From the NCBI RefSeq assembly GCF_016925675.1, contig NZ_CP070506.1:1052501-1116500 (forward strand): 64,000 bases of DNA, in the 5' to 3' direction. This document shows positions 27,592-37,292 of the stretch, piece by piece. The position numbers and the translations under genes were made by a program. The notes under the pieces are model-generated. The model worked only from the letters and a program-made list of their open reading frames with translations. It was not told the DNA's origin and made no database searches. This stretch comes from Pseudomonas hygromyciniae (GTDB taxonomy: Bacteria > Pseudomonadota > Gammaproteobacteria > Pseudomonadales > Pseudomonadaceae). Position 1 is the stretch's first letter. Each line of letters begins with the position of its first letter.

Positions 27592-28041
27592 ATGACAGAA
27601 ATGAAGTGGGCCGACAAAGTGCGCAAAAGCTTGCACGCGAACGCTGATTCCCTGGGCAATCTGGCGGTGGAGGCGTTTCACTACCTGGCGCTGTTTGGCA
27701 TCGGTGCAATCACCGCCTATGCGGCTGTGCTGACCTTTATCGACATGTTGCAAAAAGGTGGCATCAGCGTTGATGACATCCTGTTGCTGTTTATCTACCT
27801 GGAGCTGGGCGCCATGGTGGGGATATATTTCAAGACCAACCACATGCCCATCCGCTTCCTGCTCTATGTGGCGATCACCGCATTGACCCGCCTGCTGATC
27901 GGCGACGTGTCCCACCACAATGCCCCGGACCTGGGCATCATTTACCTGTGCGGTGGGATTCTGCTGTTGGCGTTTGCCATCCTGGTGGTGCGCTTTGCGT
28001 CGTCGCGTTACCCATCGGTCAAGGAAAAGTCCGAGTCCTGA
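27592..28041 (+). CDS. psiE: PsiE family phosphate-starvation-inducible protein
   Basis: A 149-residue inner-membrane protein with four hydrophobic segments and the PsiE-typical LLFIYLELGAMVGIYFKTNHMPIRFLLYVAITALTR. E. coli PsiE is induced by phosphate starvation; its function is unknown. The start may be 27592 or the ATG at 27601. No clear Pho box was identified. It is convergent with the DUF3509 gene with a 1-bp gap. Confidence 0.85.
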   Translation: MTEMKWADKVRKSLHANADSLGNLAVEAFHYLALFGIGAITAYAAVLTFIDMLQKGGISVDDILLLFIYLELGAMVGIYFKTNHMPIRFLLYVAITALTRLLIGDVSHHNAPDLGIIYLCGGILLLAFAILVVRFASSRYPSVKEKSES

Positions 28042-28042
28042 G

Positions 28043-28360
28043 TCAGAGCCCGGCCGTGATCGGCGGCCGGTTGCTCGGCGGGCGCTGCAGCAGTTTGTGA
28101 CTGTCGCCGTCGGTCATTACCGCCAGGATCTCCATGGCGCTGTGCCCCTGTTCAATGGCAATACCGAATTGCACGCTTTGCACCAGGCGTTTGAGGCGTT
28201 GTGGGTCGTTGCGCTGTTCGGCGCTGATCATGCGTTTGGCAACCACGCCGCTGTCGTCGGAGAGGGTCAGCATGATGCTGCCGTCCAGGCGCTGGATGCT
28301 CAGGTTGACCCGGTATTTTGGGGTGAACGTGTCGGTGATCAGCTGAAAAGGATTGTCCAT
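28043..28360 (-). CDS. DUF3509 family protein
   Basis: A 105-residue protein (MDNPFQLITDTFTPKYRVNLS...) of the DUF3509 family, found mainly in Pseudomonas. It looks like a small alpha/beta protein, with VNLSIQRLDGSIMLTLSD followed by VVAKRMISAEQRNDPQRLKRLVQSVQ. No function is known. The 257-bp gap to the next gene contains one REP pair and no supported gene. Confidence 0.8.
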   Translation of the reverse strand: MDNPFQLITDTFTPKYRVNLSIQRLDGSIMLTLSDDSGVVAKRMISAEQRNDPQRLKRLVQSVQFGIAIEQGHSAMEILAVMTDGDSHKLLQRPPSNRPPITAGL

Positions 28361-28516
28361 GGTGCGTCACCGCCTGATAAGAACATGCACTGATTGACGA
28401 CCGGTATGGGGATTGGTTCGTGTTGCCTGACCACCGGTCACAAGCTCCGTTTTCCTTCAGTGGGTGTACAGCAAGGCGCGTGCCGTAAAGCAATCTTTCA
28501 GACGATGAGTTGCCCG

Positions 28517-28605
28517 TGTGGGAGCGGGCTTGCCCGCGATTGCGGTGGATCAGCCAACCATTCAGTGACTGACATACCGCTATCGCGGGCAAGCCCGCTC
28601 CTACA
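28517..28605. repeat. Paired REP palindrome
   Basis: Arms TGTGGGAGCGGGCTTGCCCG and CGGGCAAGCCCGCTCCTACA lie between the DUF3509 gene and the end of the serine transporter gene. Confidence 0.87.
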
Positions 28606-28617
28606 GGGTGGTCTGTT

Positions 28618-29907
28618 TCAGGGCACCAGCGAGAAAATGACCGCAGACAGCGCAATCAACCCCAGCAGCACCACAAATACGTTCGATACCTGGCCCGAAT
28701 ACTGGCGCAGCGGTGGCACGCGGCGGATGGCGTACATCGGCATCAGGAACAGCAAGCACGCGATGATCGGTCCGCCCATGGTTTCGATCATGCCCAGGAT
28801 GCTTGGGTTGAAGGTGGCGACGGCCCAGCAGCTGAGGATCATGAACACGGCGGTGCAACGTTCCAGCCAGCGCGCCGACAAGGTGCGGTTGCGCCCGCGC
28901 AGGGATTTGACGATCAGGCCCTGGAAGCCTTCGCTGGCGCCGATGTAGTGGCCGAGGAAGGATTTGGTGATGGCCACCAGCGCGATCAATGGCGCGGCGT
29001 AGGCGATCACCGGGGTCTGGAAGTGGTTGGCCAGGTAGGACAGGATCGAGATGTTCTGTGCCTTGGCGGCCGCGAGGTCGGCGGGTGACAGGGCCAGTAC
29101 GCAACTGAAGCAGAAGAACATCACGGTGAGCACCATCATGCCGTGGGCCATGGCCAGGATGCCGCTGCTCTTGCGTTCGGCTTGGGCGCCGTACACGCGT
29201 TTCTGGTCCACCGCGAAGGCCGAGATGATCGGTGAATGGTTAAACGAAAACACCATCACCGGAATCGCCAGCCACAGGGTCTTGAAGAATGCCGGCAGGG
29301 GCATGCCCTCGCTGGCGGAGGCAAAGAACGCACCATTCCAGTTGGGGATCAGGCTCAGCGCCAGCAACAGCAAGGCGGCGACAAACGGGTAGACCAGCAC
29401 GCTCATGGCCTTGACGATCACGCCCTGGCCACAGCGCACAATGGCCATCAGGCCGAGGATCAGTACCAGGGACAGAATCGCCCGTGGCGGCGGGGTCATG
29501 TGCAGTTGGTGTTCCATGAAACTGCCTAGGGTGTTGGTCAGCGCAACGCTGTACACCAGCAGGATCGGGAAGATGGCGAAAAAGTACAGCAGGGTGATCA
29601 GCTTGCCGGCGCCAACGCCGAAATGTTCTTCCACCACGTCCGTAATGTCGCCGGATTTGCCCGACAGCACAAAACGCGTCAGCCCACGGTGGGCGAAGAA
29701 GGTCATGGGGAAGGCCAGCAGCGCCAGGATGATCAATGGCCAGAAGCCACCGACCCCGGCGTTGATCGGCAGGAACAGGGTGCCGGCACCGATGGCGGTG
29801 CCGTAGAGGCCCAGCATCCAGGTGGTGTCGTGCTTGCTCCAGCCGGTGGTTACGGTTTGCGTGACAGAAGCGGGATTTTCGGCAGCAGGTGTACGTACAT
29901 CGGTCAT
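28618..29907 (-). CDS. sdaC: Serine transporter, HAAAP (SdaC/TdcC) family
   Basis: A 429-residue inner-membrane protein with about 11 transmembrane segments of the hydroxy/aromatic amino acid permease family. The N-terminal TTWMLGLYGTAIGAGTLFLPINAG and the internal FSFNHSPIISAF are family hallmarks. It is a proton-coupled importer of L-serine or threonine; linkage to sdaA favours serine. The start at 29907 follows GAGGCAATA. It is 60 bp downstream of sdaA on the same strand, so the pair forms a serine-use operon. Confidence 0.88.
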   Translation of the reverse strand: MTDVRTPAAENPASVTQTVTTGWSKHDTTWMLGLYGTAIGAGTLFLPINAGVGGFWPLIILALLAFPMTFFAHRGLTRFVLSGKSGDITDVVEEHFGVGAGKLITLLYFFAIFPILLVYSVALTNTLGSFMEHQLHMTPPPRAILSLVLILGLMAIVRCGQGVIVKAMSVLVYPFVAALLLLALSLIPNWNGAFFASASEGMPLPAFFKTLWLAIPVMVFSFNHSPIISAFAVDQKRVYGAQAERKSSGILAMAHGMMVLTVMFFCFSCVLALSPADLAAAKAQNISILSYLANHFQTPVIAYAAPLIALVAITKSFLGHYIGASEGFQGLIVKSLRGRNRTLSARWLERCTAVFMILSCWAVATFNPSILGMIETMGGPIIACLLFLMPMYAIRRVPPLRQYSGQVSNVFVVLLGLIALSAVIFSLVP

Positions 29908-29967
29908 CGTTATTGCCTCGTTATTATTTTTGCGCGGGCTCACGTATGGGGCGGGTCGTCGTGCTCC

Positions 29968-31344
29968 TCAGCACTCCACCCAGCTGACGGCCAGGCCGCC
30001 CCGTGAAGTTTCTTTGTATTTGTCATGCATGTCGGCGCCGGTATCGCGCATGGTGCGGATCACCCGGTCGAGTGAGATAAAGTGCTTGCCGTCGCCGCGC
30101 AGGGCCATTTGCGTGGCGTTGATGGCTTTTACGGCGGCGATGGCATTGCGCTCGATACAGGGCACCTGGACTAGGCCACCCACTGGGTCGCAGGTCAGGC
30201 CGAGGTTGTGTTCCAGGCCGATTTCGGCGGCGTTTTCCAGTTGCTCGGGGGTGGCGCCGAGGATATCCGCCAGACCCGCAGCGGCCATGGCGCAGGCCGA
30301 GCCGACTTCGCCCTGGCAGCCGACTTCGGCGCCGGAGATCGAGGCGTTTTTCTTGCACAGGATGCCGACGGCGGCGGCAGCCAGGAAGAAATTGACCACA
30401 TCATCATCAGACGCGTCGGCGTTGAATTTCATGTAGTAGTGCAGCACTGCCGGAATGATCCCGGCCGCGCCATTGGTCGGCGCGGTGACCATGCGCCCAC
30501 CGGCGGCGTTTTCTTCGTTGACGGCGAGGGCGAACAGGTTGACCCATTCCATGGCCGACAAGGTCGAGGTGATCACATTCGGTTTGCCGATTTCCAGCAG
30601 GCTACGGTGCAGCTTGGCGGCGCGGCGCGGTACATCCAGGCCGCCGGGCAAGATGCCCTCATCGCGCAGGCCTTGCTCGACGCACTCGCGCATCACCGAC
30701 CAGATATGCAGCAGGCCGCTACGGATGTCTTCGTCGCTGCGCCAGGCGCGCTCGTTGGCCATCATCAATTCGGAAACCCGCAGGCCGTGCTTGTTGCACA
30801 GGGCCAGCAGTTCGACGGCGCTGGAAAAGTCGTAGGGCAGTTCTACATCGCTGGTGGGAGCAATACCCGACTCGGCTTCCGCGGCCTCGATGATGAAACC
30901 ACCGCCTACTGAGTAGTAGGTCTGTTCGCTCAACAGGCCGTTTGCCCCATAGGCATGCAGGGACATGGCGTTGGGGTGGTAGGGCAGGCTTTCTTCCAGC
31001 AGCAGGAGATCGTGCTGCCAGTTGAAGGAGATTTCTTGGGTGCCGGCAAGCAACAATCGGCGTGATTCGCGCAGCTGCTGGATACGCGGCCCGATCGAGG
31101 TAGGGTCAACCCGATCTGGCCATTCGCCCATTAACCCCATTACGCACGCACGGTCGGTGGCATGGCCCACGCCGGTGGCGGACAGCGAGCCGTACAGGCG
31201 CACTTCCACACGCTGGGTTTGCTCCAGCAATTGGTGGTCGGTGAGGGACTGGGCGAAGGTTGCCGCTGCCCGCATGGGGCCCACGGTATGGGAGCTGGAC
31301 GGGCCGATGCCCACCTTGAATAGATCAAAAACGCTGATAGCCAT
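29968..31344 (-). CDS. sdaA: L-serine ammonia-lyase (serine dehydratase)
   Basis: A 458-residue single-chain Fe-S enzyme that deaminates L-serine to pyruvate. The N-terminal domain begins [20 protein letters not shown] and the catalytic domain has [17 protein letters not shown]. Cluster-ligating cysteines are probably in [15 protein letters not shown] and VPCIERN. The length is usual for the family. It is divergent from a LysR-type gene and lies upstream of the transporter gene. Confidence 0.95.
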   Translation of the reverse strand: MAISVFDLFKVGIGPSSSHTVGPMRAAATFAQSLTDHQLLEQTQRVEVRLYGSLSATGVGHATDRACVMGLMGEWPDRVDPTSIGPRIQQLRESRRLLLAGTQEISFNWQHDLLLLEESLPYHPNAMSLHAYGANGLLSEQTYYSVGGGFIIEAAEAESGIAPTSDVELPYDFSSAVELLALCNKHGLRVSELMMANERAWRSDEDIRSGLLHIWSVMRECVEQGLRDEGILPGGLDVPRRAAKLHRSLLEIGKPNVITSTLSAMEWVNLFALAVNEENAAGGRMVTAPTNGAAGIIPAVLHYYMKFNADASDDDVVNFFLAAAAVGILCKKNASISGAEVGCQGEVGSACAMAAAGLADILGATPEQLENAAEIGLEHNLGLTCDPVGGLVQVPCIERNAIAAVKAINATQMALRGDGKHFISLDRVIRTMRDTGADMHDKYKETSRGGLAVSWVEC

Positions 31345-31482
31345 GCTAAAGCCTTACAAGCTATGGAGTAGGAAATCGCTGCCATTGTTTGTAGGACAAG
31401 CGGAAGTGGCGCGATACTGAGCCTCTAGATCGGCACTGACCAACGAATTATCCTAAGACACCCTTTAGCAGGACTAAACTCT

Positions 31483-32430
31483 ATGGCCCGCCCCCTGCAT
31501 GCTCAGACCTATGTCTGGTTGCACGTATTTGCCTGTGCCGCACGGCATTTATCCTTTACCCGTTGCGCTGAAGAACTGCACATCACTCCCGGGGCGGTCA
31601 GCCAGCAGATTCGCCAATTGGAAGAGCGCCTGGGCTTTCGCCTGTTTCATCGCCGGGCGCGCGGCGTGGAGCTGAGTGCCGAGGGACAGCGGCTGGCGGT
31701 CACGGTGAATGAGGCCTACGGCAGCATCGATGCCGAGTTGCAGCGCCTGGATGCGGGGATGATCAGCGGCACCTTGCGCCTGCGCTCGATTCCGTCATTC
31801 CTCGGCAAATGGTTGACGCCGCGCCTGCCGCGTTTGCAGCAGCGTTTTCCGGATATCCAGCTGCGACTGGTGGCCGAAGACAGCAGCATCGCCTTGCACG
31901 AAGGCGACTTCGATCTGGCCATCGACCTTAACGACGGCAGTTATCCGGGTTTGTTATCCACAGCCTTGCTGGATGAGCAGATATTCCCGGTGTGCGCGCC
32001 GAGCCTGTTGCGCGGTCGGCCGCCGCTGCACGGCCCGGCCGACCTGGCCCATTTCCCGTTACTGCACGACATCACCGCATGGCGTGGGAGTTATGAGTAC
32101 GCGGAGTGGGAGTTTTACCTGAATGCTATCGGCTATCACGACGCAGACGTGCGGCGCGGCCACACCTTCAATCGCAACCACCTGACCATCGAGGCTGCCA
32201 TTGCCGGCATGGGCGTGGCGATTGCCCGGCGCACCCTGCTCAATGATGAATTGGAGCGCGGCACCCTGATCGTGCCGTTCGGGCTCGCGGTGCCGAATCA
32301 CAAGCGCTACGTGCTGCTCTATGCGCCAGGCGCGCTGAACCATCCCGGCGTGCGTGCGGTGCATGACTGGCTGGTGGAAGAAGCAGGGATTTTTCGCGGA
32401 TTGCACCCCTTGGGAGAGGGTCAATTGTGA
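31483..32430 (+). CDS. LysR-family regulator, GcvA-like
   Basis: A 315-residue LTTR with HTH segment LSFTRCAEELHITPGAVSQQ followed by IRQLEERLGFRLFHRR, close to the GcvA/DsdC group that controls glycine or serine genes. It is divergent from sdaA across a 138-bp gap and is the likely regulator of the serine operon. Co-inducer unknown. The 212-bp gap after it contains an imperfect hairpin GTTGGG/CCCAAC (about 32442-32461) and the promoter region of the next gene. Confidence 0.85.
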   Translation: MARPLHAQTYVWLHVFACAARHLSFTRCAEELHITPGAVSQQIRQLEERLGFRLFHRRARGVELSAEGQRLAVTVNEAYGSIDAELQRLDAGMISGTLRLRSIPSFLGKWLTPRLPRLQQRFPDIQLRLVAEDSSIALHEGDFDLAIDLNDGSYPGLLSTALLDEQIFPVCAPSLLRGRPPLHGPADLAHFPLLHDITAWRGSYEYAEWEFYLNAIGYHDADVRRGHTFNRNHLTIEAAIAGMGVAIARRTLLNDELERGTLIVPFGLAVPNHKRYVLLYAPGALNHPGVRAVHDWLVEEAGIFRGLHPLGEGQL

Positions 32431-32642
32431 GGATTTTCGCAGTTGGGCGGGTGTACCCAACTCCCGACCATAACAGCGCTTTGGGCGGATGTCAGACTTA
32501 ATTTGTAATGTAGGATTTATCTTTGCGTAGGGGTTGAATTGTTCCGTCAGGTGCTCAATTGTGTAATCAAGAGGTCATGGTTTCACCGCTTCGGTGTTGC
32601 AGTTGTGATCTCTGGCGAGCTAGCTGAAATAAGGGAAACACT

Positions 32643-33050
32643 ATGCAAATCCTAGTCAACAGCGATAACCATATTGAAAGCAGCATCCGACTGGAGGAGT
32701 GGGTACGTACTACCATTGAGAGCACGCTCGAACGTTATGAAGAAGACTTGACCCGCATCGAAGTCTTTTTGAAGGATGAGAACGGCGACAAGCCGGGCCC
32801 CCATGATTTGAGTTGCCGCCTGGAAGCGCGGCCAAAGGGTCATCAACCGATTTCGGTCCTCCATAAAGCCGACACCCTGGAACAAGCGATCGACGGGGCG
32901 GCCACCAAACTGGATAACGCGCTGGAACATCTGTTCGGCAGGCTGCAAGGCAAGCCGCGTGCAGAGAAACGCACGCCAAACAACCAAGTCGATGAAGCCG
33001 GGCTTGAAGAGGAATTCCTGGAAAACGAACAGGCTGCGCTTAACAGCTGA
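32643..33050 (+). CDS. HPF/RaiA family ribosome-associated protein
   Basis: A 135-residue protein whose first ~100 residues have the beta-alpha-beta-beta-beta-alpha pattern of HPF/RaiA (MQILVNSDNHIES; IEVFLKDENGDKPGPHDLSCRLEARPKG; LEQAIDGAATKLDNALEHLFGRL). The acidic C-terminal tail (AGLEEEFLENEQ) differs from canonical hibernation factors, so a related stress-linked ribosome-binding or dimerisation role is inferred. The start at 32643 follows AAGGGAAA. A terminator follows the gene. Confidence 0.8.
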   Translation: MQILVNSDNHIESSIRLEEWVRTTIESTLERYEEDLTRIEVFLKDENGDKPGPHDLSCRLEARPKGHQPISVLHKADTLEQAIDGAATKLDNALEHLFGRLQGKPRAEKRTPNNQVDEAGLEEEFLENEQAALNS

Positions 33051-33075
33051 TTGCTGAGTGTTTTTCAACCCCATA

Positions 33076-33108
33076 CAAAAAGGGCCTGCAGATGCAGGCC
33101 CTTTTTTT
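33076..33108 (+). terminator. Terminator after the HPF-like gene
   Basis: The stem AGGGCCTGCA / TGCAGGCCCT is preceded by five A and followed by seven T. Confidence 0.9.
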
Positions 33109-33128
33109 GTGGCTGATGAACGCTTCAC

Positions 33129-33228
33129 TGTGGGGGCGAGCTTGCTCGCGAAGGGCGTAAACGATAACGCGCAGATCCTGCGGGCACGCGGTGCTCTTAT
33201 GCTTTTCGCGAGCAAGCTCGCTCCTGCA
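33129..33228. repeat. Paired REP palindrome
   Basis: Arms TGTGGGGGCGAGCTTGCTCG and CGAGCAAGCTCGCTCCTGCA flank a spacer with CGATAACGCG. It separates the HPF-like gene from the end of the convergent TonB receptor gene. Confidence 0.87.
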
Positions 33229-33248
33229 ATAAGCCGGCAGTCCGGCCG

Positions 33249-35594
33249 TCAGAATGCGACCGACGTCTGTACATACACCGTGCGCGGTTCGCCCACGTAT
33301 TTGCCCTTGTTATTGTCGTCAAACGAGCGGGTGTAGTACTGGGTGTTAAAGATGTTCTTCACCCCCACCGCAACATTCAGATCCGACAACTGCGGCCCGA
33401 AGTCGTAGGCCGCGCGGCTGCTGAACAGCATGTAGCCAGGAATGCGCCCGGTGCTGCCATCCACGCTTTCGGCCCGGGTGTTAGCGTTGTCGGCAAACTG
33501 GCTGCTCTGGTAGGTGCTGTCCAGGTTCAACTTCCATGCACCTTCGGTGTAGCCCACGCCCAGGGTGCCTTTGTGCTTGGACGAGAAGGGCACGCGGTTG
33601 CCTTTGTTCGGGCCGTCTTCGCGGATGGTTGCATCGACGTAGGCGTAGCTGGCGTACACATCAAAACCGGCCAGCGCCGGGCTCAAGCCATCGAGAGCAT
33701 AGTTGAGGCTGGATTCGATACCCTGATGCCGGGTTTCGCCACGGGCGATCACCGAGTCGTTGGTCTGGTTGCTTTCATACTGGTTGTCGAAGTTGATCAG
33801 GAACGCACCGATTTCCGCACGCAGCGCGCCGTTGTCGTAGCGGGTGCCGACTTCCCAGGTGCGGGCCTTTTCCGGCTTGACCGCGCCGCTGCTCACACGG
33901 TTGGGCATCTGACTGTACTGCACGCTGCCGAAGGAACCTTCGGTGTTGGCGTACAGGTTCCAGTCGTCGGTCAGGTGATAGAGCACGTTCAGCGCCGGCA
34001 AGGCAGTGTTGTAGTCGCCCTTGTATTTGACGTTGGTCAGGTTGTTGGTCTGTTGCGACTTGATCATCTCGTAGCGGATGCCGGGGGTTACGGTCCACTT
34101 GCCGATGTCGATCCGGTCGTCGATAAAGAATGCATTGGCTTGGGTGCCACCCCGGGTGTCGCGGTCGTTGCGGCTGTCGGTGTTGGGCAGTTGCTGGTTG
34201 GCCGCAATCGGCGTGCGGTAGCGCAATTCATGCCCGGCTTCGTTGATGTAGCGGTAGCCCACACCGACTTCGTGGCGGGTGGGGCCTAGGTCGAAGCCTT
34301 GGGCCAGGCGCGTTTCCAGGCCGCGTACCCAATACTCGCGTGGGGACAGCGAAAGGAAGCTGCCCTGGTCCAGATAACCGCTGCGCAAGGTCTTGGTAAA
34401 GAAGCTGTTGACGGTGAATTCCCGGCGATCTTCCTGGTAGCGATAGCCCACGTTAAACATCGTACGGCGGCCCCAGAATTTGTCGTAGGGGCGGGTGGAC
34501 TGATACGGGTCGGCCTTGTAGGCCGCAGTGCTCAAGCCACCGGGCATATCGGCCTGACCTTCGTAGTGCTGGGCCATGGCATTGAAGCTGTTGGCTTCGT
34601 CCAGCTGGTAGTTGCCCTTGAGGATCAGATCGTCGATTTGTGTGTCGCTGTGTTCGCGCCAGTCGCCGCCACGGGTGCCGGAATACAGGATGGCGCCGCC
34701 CAGGCCATTGTCGGCGGTGCCACCCGCCAGCAGATTGCCGGTGGTCTTGAAGCCATCATGGCTGGAGGACGGGCTGGTCTCAGTCTGCAGGCCACCCTTG
34801 ACCGTCGGCGCATCGGGAATCGCCCGGGTCACGAAGTTGACCACGCCGCCGACGTTTTGCGGCCCGTAACGCACGGCGCCACCGCCGCGCACCACGTCCA
34901 CCGCATCCATGTTGCCCATGCTGACCGGCGCGAACGACAGTTGCGGTTGGCCATACGGGGCGAAGGGCACTGGAATCCCGTCCATCAACACCGTCGAGCG
35001 CGATGCCAGGCGTGGATTGAGCCCGCGAATGCCGAAGTTCAACGCCATGTCATGGCTGCCGGTGCCGTTGTTTTCCGGAGCGTTGACCCCGGGGATGCGG
35101 TTGAGCACGTCCCGGGCCTGGGTCGCGCCCTGGCGCTCGAATTCTTCGCGACGGATCACATCGCGGGCGCCGGGGTGTTCGAAGACGTTGGTTTGCGCGG
35201 CATCGCCCAGCCAGTCGCCCACGACATTGGAGGTGCTCAGCTCCAGAGTGGCCGGCGCGTTCAGCGGTTGTAGGCTGTAGGCGTTGTTACCTTCGGCGCG
35301 GGCTTGCAGGCCGGTGCCCTTGAGCAATGCGTTCAAACCTTGCTCGGTGGTGTAGCTACCTGTCAGGCCCTGGCTTTGCGCGCCGGCGGTCACTTCGGAG
35401 CCAAAGGAAATCAGCACGCCGGCTTCACGGCCAAACTGATTCAGCGCTGCTTCCAGGGACGTCGGGGCGATGTGATAAGGCTTGGCCTCGGCGGCGATGG
35501 CGTAGGGCAGGGCGCTGAAACTGAGGCTGGCGCCCAGCAGCAAGTGGCGCAGCGTACGGGCAAGTGGCGTCAGGCGAGTCGGTTGCTGGGGCAT
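33249..35594 (-). CDS. FecA-like TonB-dependent receptor with signalling domain
   Basis: A 781-residue outer-membrane receptor. After a signal peptide (to about AIAAEA, residue ~36) comes an STN signalling domain (YHIAPTSLEAALNQFGREAG), then the plug (RDVLNRIPGVNAPENNGTGS; VVRGGGAVRYGPQNVGGVVNFVT) and a 22-strand barrel ending in VQTSVAF. The plug resembles ferric-dicitrate receptors such as FecA. The STN domain contacts the FecR-like protein encoded upstream. Expression should depend on the adjacent ECF sigma factor through the promoter at 35676-35686. The substrate is inferred, not proven. Confidence 0.88.
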   Translation of the reverse strand: MPQQPTRLTPLARTLRHLLLGASLSFSALPYAIAAEAKPYHIAPTSLEAALNQFGREAGVLISFGSEVTAGAQSQGLTGSYTTEQGLNALLKGTGLQARAEGNNAYSLQPLNAPATLELSTSNVVGDWLGDAAQTNVFEHPGARDVIRREEFERQGATQARDVLNRIPGVNAPENNGTGSHDMALNFGIRGLNPRLASRSTVLMDGIPVPFAPYGQPQLSFAPVSMGNMDAVDVVRGGGAVRYGPQNVGGVVNFVTRAIPDAPTVKGGLQTETSPSSSHDGFKTTGNLLAGGTADNGLGGAILYSGTRGGDWREHSDTQIDDLILKGNYQLDEANSFNAMAQHYEGQADMPGGLSTAAYKADPYQSTRPYDKFWGRRTMFNVGYRYQEDRREFTVNSFFTKTLRSGYLDQGSFLSLSPREYWVRGLETRLAQGFDLGPTRHEVGVGYRYINEAGHELRYRTPIAANQQLPNTDSRNDRDTRGGTQANAFFIDDRIDIGKWTVTPGIRYEMIKSQQTNNLTNVKYKGDYNTALPALNVLYHLTDDWNLYANTEGSFGSVQYSQMPNRVSSGAVKPEKARTWEVGTRYDNGALRAEIGAFLINFDNQYESNQTNDSVIARGETRHQGIESSLNYALDGLSPALAGFDVYASYAYVDATIREDGPNKGNRVPFSSKHKGTLGVGYTEGAWKLNLDSTYQSSQFADNANTRAESVDGSTGRIPGYMLFSSRAAYDFGPQLSDLNVAVGVKNIFNTQYYTRSFDDNNKGKYVGEPRTVYVQTSVAF

Positions 35595-35675
35595 GAAGAA
35601 CGTTCCTCAGAGGTGGGAAACTGGGTGGCTTTCCCTCTCTGTCACGCGAGGTACGGAAAACGGCTCACGGTTGCC

Positions 35676-35686
35676 GAAAATAATTT
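35676..35686 (-). promoter_or_regulatory. Candidate ECF promoter element of the fecA-like gene
   Basis: Read leftward, AAATTATTTTC overlaps the fecR stop and lies ~82 bases upstream of the receptor start. The identical 11-mer occurs upstream of the second receptor at 41184, which suggests a -35-type element for FecI-like sigma factors. Confidence 0.5.
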
Positions 35687-36629
35687 AAACGCGGGCTTCG
35701 ACGCTGACCCAGTAACGGGTAAAACGCCGCACTTTGACCGGCAGGCTGATTTGCAGCAGGTCGAGGATGCGTTCGCTGTCGTCCAGCGGGTAGCTGCCGG
35801 AGATCAGCAAGTTGGCTACCTGCGGATCACACTGCAATTGGCCGCGGCGATAACGGCTCAGTTCCTCGATGAAATCTGCCAGGCGCATGTGCGACGCCAC
35901 CAGCATGCCGTCGGCCCAGGCGCCCGTGTTGGCATCGGTGGGGCGCGGCATATTCCAGCCTTTACGGGTGAGGTTGGCCAGGCGGGATTTTTCCAGGGTC
36001 AGGGGCAGGCCGCTGTAGGCCTTGGGTGACATTTGCACCTGGCCGTCCAGCACCGCGACCTGGGTGTGATCGTTGAACTGGCGAACATTCACCTGCGCCG
36101 CCTGGGTGGTGACGATGCCCTGGCTAGTGATGATCTGCAGTGGGGTGTTGGCGCGCAGCAATATCTCGCCTTCGAGCAGGCGGATCAGGCGTTGTGGGCC
36201 ATCGAATTGCACATCCACCGCACTGGCGGTATTGAGTTGCAGTTGGCTGCCATCGGCCAGCTGTACCTTGCGCCGCTGGCCGAGGGGGCTGCGGTAGTCG
36301 GCGGTCAATGGCGGGATCAAGTGCTGCTGGCGCAAGCCCCAGGTCGCTGCCGAGCCGGCGCCCAGAATCAACAACAGCTTCAGGGCCTGGCGCCGGCTAC
36401 TGGATTGCGGCGCGTTCAACGCCGCATGGGCCAGGGGCGAGGGCATCCCGCGCAAGCGCTGGTTGACCCGCTGTATATGCTCCCACGCCCGTTGATGTTC
36501 GCTGTGGGCATCCAGCCAATGCTGCCAGTTCGCCTGTTGGCGCGGGTTGAGCGGGCCTTGCTGCATTTGCATCAGCCACTGCACGGCCTGCTCGGCGACT
36601 TGGGTCGAGAAGTTCGCGGCGGGGTTCAT
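35685..36629 (-). CDS. fecR: FecR-type anti-sigma/signal transducer
   Basis: A 314-residue inner-membrane regulator with a cytosolic anti-sigma part (residues ~1-80, EQAVQWLMQMQQGPLNPRQQANWQHWL), a single transmembrane segment (LKLLLILGAGSAATWGL) and a periplasmic FecR domain (DYRSPLGQRRKVQLADGSQLQLNTASAVDV). The C-terminal part would bind the STN domain of the receptor. Its ATG overlaps the fecI stop, giving tight coupling, and the receptor gene follows. Together they form a standard FecI-FecR-FecA surface-signalling unit. Confidence 0.92.
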   Translation of the reverse strand: MNPAANFSTQVAEQAVQWLMQMQQGPLNPRQQANWQHWLDAHSEHQRAWEHIQRVNQRLRGMPSPLAHAALNAPQSSSRRQALKLLLILGAGSAATWGLRQQHLIPPLTADYRSPLGQRRKVQLADGSQLQLNTASAVDVQFDGPQRLIRLLEGEILLRANTPLQIITSQGIVTTQAAQVNVRQFNDHTQVAVLDGQVQMSPKAYSGLPLTLEKSRLANLTRKGWNMPRPTDANTGAWADGMLVASHMRLADFIEELSRYRRGQLQCDPQVANLLISGSYPLDDSERILDLLQISLPVKVRRFTRYWVSVEARV

Positions 36630-37114
36630 AGGGCGAAATAGCAGCGCATGGCGGCTTTATTCAGATGACGTTTGACGGTGGCGATGGAGATCCCCAGTTC
36701 GGCAGCGATTTGCCCGTAGGTCAGGCCATCGAGTTGGGCCAGCAGGAAGGCGCGTTTGACCTGCACTGGCAAACCGTCGAGCAATTGGTCGAGCTCCATC
36801 AGGGTTTGCAGGATGATCGCCCGCTCTTCTTCCGACGGCGCGGCGAGCTCAGGCATTTGCGCCAGGGCATCGAGGTAGGCGCGTTCCAGGTCCTGGCGGC
36901 GGTAGTGGTTGAACAGCACGCGCTTGGCGATGGTGGTGAGGAAGGCGCGGGGCTCGATCAGCGTCGGTGTTTCGCGGGCGGTTAACACCCGGATAAACGT
37001 GTCCTGGGCCAGGTCGGCGGCACTTTGCGGGCAGCCAAGCTTGCGTCGCAACCAGCCGGTCAGCCAGTGGTGATGGTCGTGATACAGGACTTCGACGGTA
37101 TTGGACGGCCGCAA
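36626..37114 (-). CDS. fecI: FecI-type ECF sigma factor
   Basis: A sigma-70 ECF factor of about 162 residues. Region 2 is visible in VEVLYHDHHHWLTGWLRRKL then CPQSAADLAQDTFIRVL, region 4 in LDGLTYGQIAAELGISIATVKRH. A longer frame reaches 37231, but homologues begin just before PSNTVEVLYHDHHHW. The TTG at 37114 lies eight bases after GGAG and gives that start; a GTG at 37123 is the alternative. A Fur-type box lies ~40 bases upstream, fitting iron-repressed expression. It directs transcription of the FecA-like receptor. Confidence 0.88.
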   Translation of the reverse strand: MRPSNTVEVLYHDHHHWLTGWLRRKLGCPQSAADLAQDTFIRVLTARETPTLIEPRAFLTTIAKRVLFNHYRRQDLERAYLDALAQMPELAAPSEEERAIILQTLMELDQLLDGLPVQVKRAFLLAQLDGLTYGQIAAELGISIATVKRHLNKAAMRCYFAL

Positions 37115-37149
37115 CGCGAACACTCCGGGAGCATCTGCATGCTTCAGGT

Positions 37150-37168
37150 AACGAGAATTGTTCGCATT
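37150..37168. promoter_or_regulatory. Fur box upstream of fecI
   Basis: AACGAGAATTGTTCGCATT matches the AATGAGAATNATTCTCATT form of the Fur consensus at about 15-16 of 19 positions and lies just upstream of the proposed fecI start. Confidence 0.72.
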
Positions 37169-37236
37169 GTAGGGGGCGAGATGGCATTCAGCAATCGACA
37201 GAAGACCGATAGCCGTTTTTATAGCCGCCACTCACT

Positions 37237-37262
37237 TGTGGGAGCTGGCTTGCCTGCGATGG
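37237..37262. repeat. Single REP arm
   Basis: TGTGGGAGCTGGCTTGCCTG lies between the divergent fecI and DUF3649 genes without a matching inverted arm nearby. Confidence 0.75.
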
Positions 37263-37292
37263 CACATTCGATGTTCGTCGTTCTCTTTTGCT

